This document shows, piece after piece, positions 3,089-5,175 of a stretch of 5,175 nt of DNA. The stretch's first letter is position 1. Every line of letters starts with the position of its first letter. The notes under the pieces are model-generated. The model had not been told where the DNA came from, did not search any database, and worked only from the letters and a program-made list of their open reading frames with translations. A program made the translations under genes and the position numbers. Where the stretch lies: the NCBI GenBank assembly GCA_947258735.1, contig CAMYJJ010000224.1, forward strand, positions 1 to 5,175. The letters run 5' to 3'. The stretch comes from Thermodesulfovibrionia bacterium (GTDB taxonomy: Bacteria > Nitrospirota > Thermodesulfovibrionia > UBA6902).

Positions 3089-5152
3089 TTAATGAATCAT
3101 GTTCCTGTCTTTCTGCAGATATATTGTCACGTTTCTGCCGATAAAATCAAATAAATTATGGAAGTGTTCTATATCCTGCTGCGTATCTCTTGTCCAAGGC
3201 GATACTGCGTACCTGAACACTTTTCTTGAATCAGATCCTCTGAACAGGCGTAGTGGAATGGAGACACTGATCCCCTTGTCATGATATCCGGGATTTATAT
3301 TGTCGGTAAATATCCCGGTGTCGGAAAAACTGTACCATGCCTTCAGTGTTACGCCTTTGATGAATTTTGAAACGGTTACCCGTACTCCGTCATCCCCTGC
3401 CAAAAACCGTCCAGCTTTTATATCTATTGCTGATTCTATCTCAGGAATATTAAGGCGGCCATTAATGAAATAACTCGTATAATTGTCTTTGACGTTATCT
3501 TTCTGAAACTCAAAGGGGCTGTCGCTCTCTCTCTTTTTCACTACACTTCCGCTGACACCGAGCAGCACCCTCCCATCGAGTACAGGAGATGCGATTTCTG
3601 CATCTACCCCCGCATACTGTATCTCAAGCAGACCTGCGGAAATCCTGCCGTACATATGGGGAGACAACTTTGTAATCTGGTCAAACATGAGTCTTTCCAG
3701 TGCCAGCTGGCTGTTCATATACAATGTCAGATCGCTTCTTACCGGGATCGATGATTCATCAAGGCCTTCCACAGGGATGGTGTTGAGCGGATACCACTGT
3801 ACTCCCGCAATAAGTGACCCTCCTTTCCAGGGATGATACATTCCCCACCCAGAGAGTCCCAGCCTGTATTTAAAGAATCCCTCCCGGGAATTAAGGTACA
3901 TCTGGAAATTGGGTTTATACCCGGCATGCATGGTTTTTTTAAAAAATAAAGGGATGCCGGGTGTTGTCTGTACGGACGTATCAAGTGGTGACATGTATAA
4001 AAATTCGTTTACCGTCATCCGCTCCTGATACAGCTCGTGAATATCGATGGAAGTTGTTGTCATTTTAATAACAGGTATCCCGTTTTCCCTGAGAATGATA
4101 TGCACCGCATCGATCTTAGATAAATCTGATCCGGACAGAATTTCCAGAATCACTCCCAGGGCTCTGGTGCTATAGAAATACTTATCGTTTTGAGCTTCTA
4201 TCCACAAGTCAGTTCCTGTTACGGCAACACCAACACTGCTGAACCCGGAATAATGTATGGCCTTTAGTAATCTAGTTTCAAAGGGGCTTTTGCTGTCAAA
4301 TGAATCAATAGTATAAATGGGATTATGAATGGGTATGAGAGGATTGCCTATCTCAAATGCGGTTGATATACTGAATCCAAACTGTTCTCCTCTCTGGTAG
4401 CTCAGGTCCATCTCCAGCCATTCTGCAGGCTTGAACCTCATGCCATAATTAAATTTTGAGGGAACAGGTTCAGTGAAGAAAATAGGCTGAATCGGGTCCT
4501 CAGTCTGCTCATGATATCGTATCGGACTGTATTCAACCATTAATGCAAATCTGTCTGATGGAGCAAACTGGACCCCCCAGAAGAGCTGTGCTTCATCAAG
4601 CCATGATTTGGGATCTGAAAATAATTCGACCTCTATGTTCTGCGACTGAGTTTCAAGCTGCTTTTTTCCGAACCTCCCGTTCCCAAATCCAAAGCTAACA
4701 TCAAATGGATATATCTGTTTGCTCATGACTACATATTGCGAAGCATACAGTCTTGTGCCATGAGGGTCCATTATCCCTATTGCCATCGCCGGCAGGTATT
4801 TGCCTTCAGGATACAACTGGTATTTCAGACCGATTGCCTTGTCTTTGCTTGAGGACTGTCCCTTAAATGTTGTTTGAGAAAAAGTAGTAACCCGTCCGTC
4901 AATCTCAAGCCCCTGCAATGGACTGATGGAACCGAAGTAATGTTTATAAGGTTTAATATAGGTGAATCCTGCCCGCATGCTGTTTTCCCTCATGATTCTG
5001 GCACTCGGTATTTCCATCAGACCGGTATTTCCCCAGTTTGAGGGAAAGGTGAAGGGGGCATCGCCAGCACAGACTGGAGTAATGAGTAATGAGTGATGAG
5101 TGACGAGTATAAAGAGGGAAATAAGGAATATACGGCAGATAAAAAGGCACAT
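3089..5152 (-). CDS. yjbH: YjbH-family outer-membrane beta-barrel protein (exopolysaccharide locus)
   Basis: This 687-aa protein is close to the length of E. coli YjbH, a predicted outer-membrane barrel in an operon that affects extracellular polysaccharide. A signal peptide (1-29) ends P-V-C-A with likely cleavage before Gly30. The mature start has P-S-N-W-G-N-T-G-L-M-E-I-P-S-A-R (37-52), typical of YjbH-like and related barrels. Alternating-residue strands fill 60-280. A small periplasmic-type domain lies near 305-375 (V-A-V-T-G-T-D-L-W-I-E, then I-I-L-R-E-N-G-I-P-V). The second barrel part carries V-R-S-D-L (471-475), A-L-E-R-L (484-488), G-R-F-L-A-G-D-D-G-V (581-590), D-K-G-I-S-V-S-I-P-L (625-634) and S-P-W-T-R-D (651-656), all hallmarks of the family's C-terminal region. 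It probably helps move or anchor polysaccharide across the outer membrane. No Shine-Dalgarno sequence precedes ATG 5152 and the frame stays open to the window edge, so the true start could lie just outside. Confidence 0.88.
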   Translation of the reverse strand: MCLFICRIFLISLFILVTHHSLLITPVCAGDAPFTFPSNWGNTGLMEIPSARIMRENSMRAGFTYIKPYKHYFGSISPLQGLEIDGRVTTFSQTTFKGQSSSKDKAIGLKYQLYPEGKYLPAMAIGIMDPHGTRLYASQYVVMSKQIYPFDVSFGFGNGRFGKKQLETQSQNIEVELFSDPKSWLDEAQLFWGVQFAPSDRFALMVEYSPIRYHEQTEDPIQPIFFTEPVPSKFNYGMRFKPAEWLEMDLSYQRGEQFGFSISTAFEIGNPLIPIHNPIYTIDSFDSKSPFETRLLKAIHYSGFSSVGVAVTGTDLWIEAQNDKYFYSTRALGVILEILSGSDLSKIDAVHIILRENGIPVIKMTTTSIDIHELYQERMTVNEFLYMSPLDTSVQTTPGIPLFFKKTMHAGYKPNFQMYLNSREGFFKYRLGLSGWGMYHPWKGGSLIAGVQWYPLNTIPVEGLDESSIPVRSDLTLYMNSQLALERLMFDQITKLSPHMYGRISAGLLEIQYAGVDAEIASPVLDGRVLLGVSGSVVKKRESDSPFEFQKDNVKDNYTSYFINGRLNIPEIESAIDIKAGRFLAGDDGVRVTVSKFIKGVTLKAWYSFSDTGIFTDNINPGYHDKGISVSIPLRLFRGSDSRKVFRYAVSPWTRDTQQDIEHFHNLFDFIGRNVTIYLQKDRNMIH
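5077..5108. repeat. 7-bp tandem repeat inside the YjbH signal-peptide coding region
   Basis: Five copies of GAGT, each separated by three bases (AAT, AAT, GAT, GAC), form about 4.6 units of GAGTRAY. Read on the minus strand in frame, the tract encodes L-V-T-H-H-S-L-L-I-T-P of the signal peptide. The unit length is not a multiple of three, so gain or loss of one unit would shift the reading frame. Confidence 0.8.
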
Positions 5153-5175
5153 AGTGACAAACGGACAAAGTGAAG

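Noticed and set aside
3099..3284. Plus-strand frame opposite the 3' end of the YjbH-like gene
   Set aside because: It is antisense to clearly conserved YjbH C-terminal sequence, with no start signals.
3739..3984. Second minus-strand frame within the YjbH-like gene
   Set aside because: It is out of frame with the conserved barrel sequence and has no ribosome site.
5077..5108. CRISPR-like array
   Set aside because: The units are only 7 bp with 3-bp variable parts, lie inside a coding region, and have no spacer-length separation.

Overview
The window looks like chromosomal DNA from a Gram-negative bacterium: it encodes an outer-membrane beta-barrel protein, a lipoprotein and proteins with Sec signal peptides. 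A DsrE/DsrF/DsrH-TusA sulfur-relay set, moderate GC content and dense palindromic intergenic repeats fit an anaerobic sulfur- or metal-metabolising lineage such as Nitrospirota or Desulfobacterota. That placement is an inference from style, not from a marker gene. Every supported gene is on the minus strand, so gene order reads from right to left.

Right part (about 2580-5175): a large YjbH-family outer-membrane protein is followed after 29 bp by a small secreted protein. The small protein's C-terminal half resembles enterobacterial YjbE (VGEAAG motif, hydrophobic stretch, polyglycine and Ser/Thr tail). Together they look like part of an exopolysaccharide export locus, with gene order reversed relative to E. 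coli yjbEFGH and with no YjbF or YjbG visible. The YjbH signal peptide is partly encoded by a 7-bp tandem repeat, a possible slippage site.

Middle (1351-2579): a gene for a 178-aa putative lipoprotein of unknown function lies between two non-coding blocks of about 345 bp. Both blocks hold the same families of palindromic repeats, nested inside one another. In the left block a 130-bp inverted-repeat element has inserted into the loop of another repeat and left a possible 3-bp target duplication. In the right block a 20-bp palindrome interrupts one arm of a repeat.

Left part (1-1350): a clear sigma70-type promoter (TTGACA, 17 bp, TAGAAT) drives a tightly packed operon of DsrH/TusB-like, DsrE/TusD-like, DsrF/TusC-like and TusA-like proteins, the last cut by the window edge. 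The DsrE-like and TusA-like proteins keep their expected sulfur-carrying cysteines, while the DsrH-like protein has no cysteine. The four probably pass persulfide sulfur between TusA and a DsrEFH-type complex in the cytoplasm.
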